Shown here piece by piece: positions 15,197 to 16,634 of a DNA stretch of 16,634 nt. The stretch comes from Candidatus Hodarchaeota archaeon (lineage in GTDB: Archaea > Asgardarchaeota > Heimdallarchaeia > Hodarchaeales > Hodarchaeaceae): contig JAEOSP010000724.1 in the NCBI GenBank assembly GCA_016840305.1, forward strand, positions 1-16,634, given 5' to 3'. Both the position numbers and the translations under genes were made by a program. Under the pieces are notes generated by a model. The model saw only the letters and a list, made by a program, of their open reading frames with translations. It ran no database searches and had not been told where the DNA came from. Within the stretch, counting starts at the first letter, position 1, and each line of letters begins with the position of its first letter.

Positions 15197-15778
15197 TCAC
15201 CCTTCTTCAATTTTAAGTATTAATTCATTAAGAAATTTCTTTCTAGCGTTTAGCATACCAAATGCATATCTGAATAAGCCCCAAACATGTATAGGCATCT
15301 CATCCTCTGATTGTTCAGTCTTATCTTCCGTGAATCTGTGTCTAACTTTGGATATCCTTTCTTCTAGAAGATTTTTCTGGGCATATAATATGTCTAGAAG
15401 CTCGTCTTCTTCGAAAACATAAGAAGAAGCAAGAGCAAGGTTCATTTCTTTATAAGAAAGATTCGATCTTTTAAAATAGTCGATAACTGTCGTTTTAAGT
15501 ACTTTTTTTCCTTTAGAAGTAACTAGGAAAACTTTTTGGGGTGCGCCTACCTCTGATTGCGTTGAAGCAGAATTCCTGGTCCCTATTATCTCAATGAGTT
15601 TTTTTTTTACAAGCTGATTTAGGATATAGTAGATACTGGAAAAAGAAAGATTTGTCCAATCCTTAACATTCCTTTTTTCTATTAAATGGTTTAAAGTTGT
15701 TCCACTTATCCCTAGTTCATCATAGGGGGAGTGTCCCACCATACCTAAGATAAGAAATTGTTTATCTGAAAGTTTCAT
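15197..15778 (-). CDS. PadR-family transcriptional regulator
   Basis: A 193-residue regulator with an N-terminal winged helix (about 1-105) and a helical C-terminal dimerisation part (about 115-190). The PadR pattern is visible: LILGMVGHSPYDELGIS, then WTNLSFSSIYYILNQLVKKK (recognition helix and following helix), then a wing containing GAPQKVFLVTSKGKKVL. PadR proteins usually repress nearby genes and are released by a small ligand. The start is ATG with AAAGGT six bases upstream. It lies 11 bases after the BtrH-like gene and overlaps the GyrI-like gene by three bases, so it most likely autoregulates this cassette. The operator would be upstream of the BtrH-like gene, beyond the window. Confidence 0.9.
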   Translation of the reverse strand: MKLSDKQFLILGMVGHSPYDELGISGTTLNHLIEKRNVKDWTNLSFSSIYYILNQLVKKKLIEIIGTRNSASTQSEVGAPQKVFLVTSKGKKVLKTTVIDYFKRSNLSYKEMNLALASSYVFEEDELLDILYAQKNLLEERISKVRHRFTEDKTEQSEDEMPIHVWGLFRYAFGMLNARKKFLNELILKIEEG

Positions 15779-15789
15779 TTTTTTAACCT

Positions 15790-16634
15790 TTATTTAAGTT
15801 TAAAATTTTGTAACTTACTAGCTCCCTTCTCTTCAAGTGTTTTTATTTTAATCAGATTGGTTTTAATCTTATCGAGTATTGATTTACGTTTTTCTAAAGC
15901 GGAGATACCACTAACTTCTTCAAACAAGCCAGCAATTGATTCCCACCTCATTCCAAGGGCTGAATAAAACTCACTTAAGTCTTTAAGGATTCTATTCTGG
16001 GTTTGAGTTGCTGATTCTTCTAGAAATTCCGAGAATAAGTGACGAAATAATCCTCCACCAGTTCCATAATTAAACTCCTTAGTTCCTATATAGCCTGCTT
16101 GTTGAATACATCTTGCTTTGAACTTATCTTCGGATAGTTTTATCCATTTATCTAAGTGTTTAGCAAATACAGTAATTCCATCAGTTCCTCCATGTATACC
16201 CATTAATTTGAGGACTCTACTACTTTTTGAAAGTAAATTTAATCCTGTTCGGTTGATTACGTTTTCAATAATTGTTTCAATTGGTGGGACATCATCTGCA
16301 AAGGTGAATTCGAATATTACATTATTAGGGGCCATAAATCTATCTTTTTTCGAATTCCTGCCTTTTGTAAGGTCATCAACAGAGACTTCCAATATCTCAG
16401 TGAAATGAGTGTCAGTAACTAAAACCGAGTTTTTTTCTGAATTATAACCACAAACCGCAATTGTATGTCCTCCAAAATGAAAATCATCTGCTAGGTCTTG
16501 GTAGGGTAAATAACCCATATCAATATTGATTACTGAAGGAATATTGGATTCAATGCGTTCTTTTAATCTAATCCATCCTGTTTCTGGATCCTTTGATGTA
16601 AATTCATTAAGACCTATTTTTAATGTTTCACAAA
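15790..16634 (-). CDS. BtrH N-terminal domain / DUF4872 protein (partial, N-terminus off the right edge)
   Basis: The frame is open from the right edge, giving 280 visible codons; the true start and N-terminus lie outside. The first 110 codons match the papain-like BtrH N-terminal fold: IESNIPSVINIDMGYLPY, then HFGGHTIAVCGYN (candidate catalytic His near visible residue 56), then VLVTDTHF. The catalytic Cys expected near the N-terminus is not in the window. The remainder is helical and resembles DUF4872, the usual C-terminal partner. BtrH itself is an acyltransferase that moves a gamma-glutamyl-aminobutyryl group from a carrier protein to an aminoglycoside; most relatives are uncharacterised and may be transferases or amidases. 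It is the first visible gene of a three-gene unit with PadR (11-base gap) and the GyrI-like gene. Confidence 0.82.
   Translation of the reverse strand, partial: CETLKIGLNEFTSKDPETGWIRLKERIESNIPSVINIDMGYLPYQDLADDFHFGGHTIAVCGYNSEKNSVLVTDTHFTEILEVSVDDLTKGRNSKKDRFMAPNNVIFEFTFADDVPPIETIIENVINRTGLNLLSKSSRVLKLMGIHGGTDGITVFAKHLDKWIKLSEDKFKARCIQQAGYIGTKEFNYGTGGGLFRHLFSEFLEESATQTQNRILKDLSEFYSALGMRWESIAGLFEEVSGISALEKRKSILDKIKTNLIKIKTLEEKGASKLQNFKLK

Noticed and set aside
1..16634. CRISPR array, tRNA, rRNA, insertion sequence or attachment site
   Set aside because: No regularly spaced repeats, cloverleaf sequence, ribosomal RNA signature, transposase or terminal inverted repeats with duplications were seen on reading both strands.

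Overview
This AT-rich window most likely comes from an archaeon. The evidence is a dolichol/phytol-kinase-type lipid kinase, ribosome binding sites of the GGTGA/GAGGA type, TATA-like boxes preceded by purine-rich BRE-like stretches, and an IscS homologue that has lost its PLP lysine, as I recall for Archaeoglobus fulgidus IscS. The mix of bacterial-type families (PadR, GyrI-like, BtrH-like, a CheY-like receiver, GH13) fits a mesophilic archaeon with many acquired genes. An Asgard lineage is possible, but nothing here proves it. No rRNA, tRNA, CRISPR array or transposase was found.

Layout, left to right. (1) Bases 1-460, minus: the N-terminus of a 2Fe-2S/FAD oxidoreductase with a TTG start, running off the left edge. 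(2) 630-1286, minus: a DUF599-like membrane protein, divergent from (3) a 1136-residue cytoplasmic GH13 protein (1422-4832). (4) 5044-5715: a six-helix membrane protein of unknown function, convergent with a tiny two-helix membrane protein (5747-5953). (5) 6122-8021: a compact iscS-iscU-tusA operon. (6) 8232-8594: a stand-alone receiver domain whose only plausible start is CTG. (7) 14183 down to 8661, minus: corA, an N6-adenine DNA methyltransferase and an M32 carboxypeptidase, spaced like one transcript, followed by a dolichol/phytol-kinase-like gene that has its own promoter-like sequence and a hairpin terminator. (8) 14184-14561: a 378-base non-coding gap. (9) 16634 down to 14562, minus: a tightly packed cassette of a BtrH/DUF4872 protein (cut by the right edge), a PadR regulator and a GyrI-like small-molecule-binding protein.

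Functionally, the clearest unit is the sulfur operon. Its cysteine-desulfurase homologue keeps the mobile catalytic cysteine but has substitutions at several PLP-contact positions, including the Schiff-base lysine. Its IscU partner keeps all three cluster cysteines, and a TusA-type sulfur carrier follows directly. This suggests Fe-S assembly in which the IscS fold is a scaffold or ligand donor and sulfur comes from another source. The BtrH-PadR-GyrI cassette looks like a regulated small-molecule modification or detoxification unit.

Start codons are often non-ATG (TTG, GTG, probably CTG), and several were assigned from well-spaced Shine-Dalgarno sequences. All family assignments were made by eye from motifs, and residue comparisons with characterised proteins are from memory.
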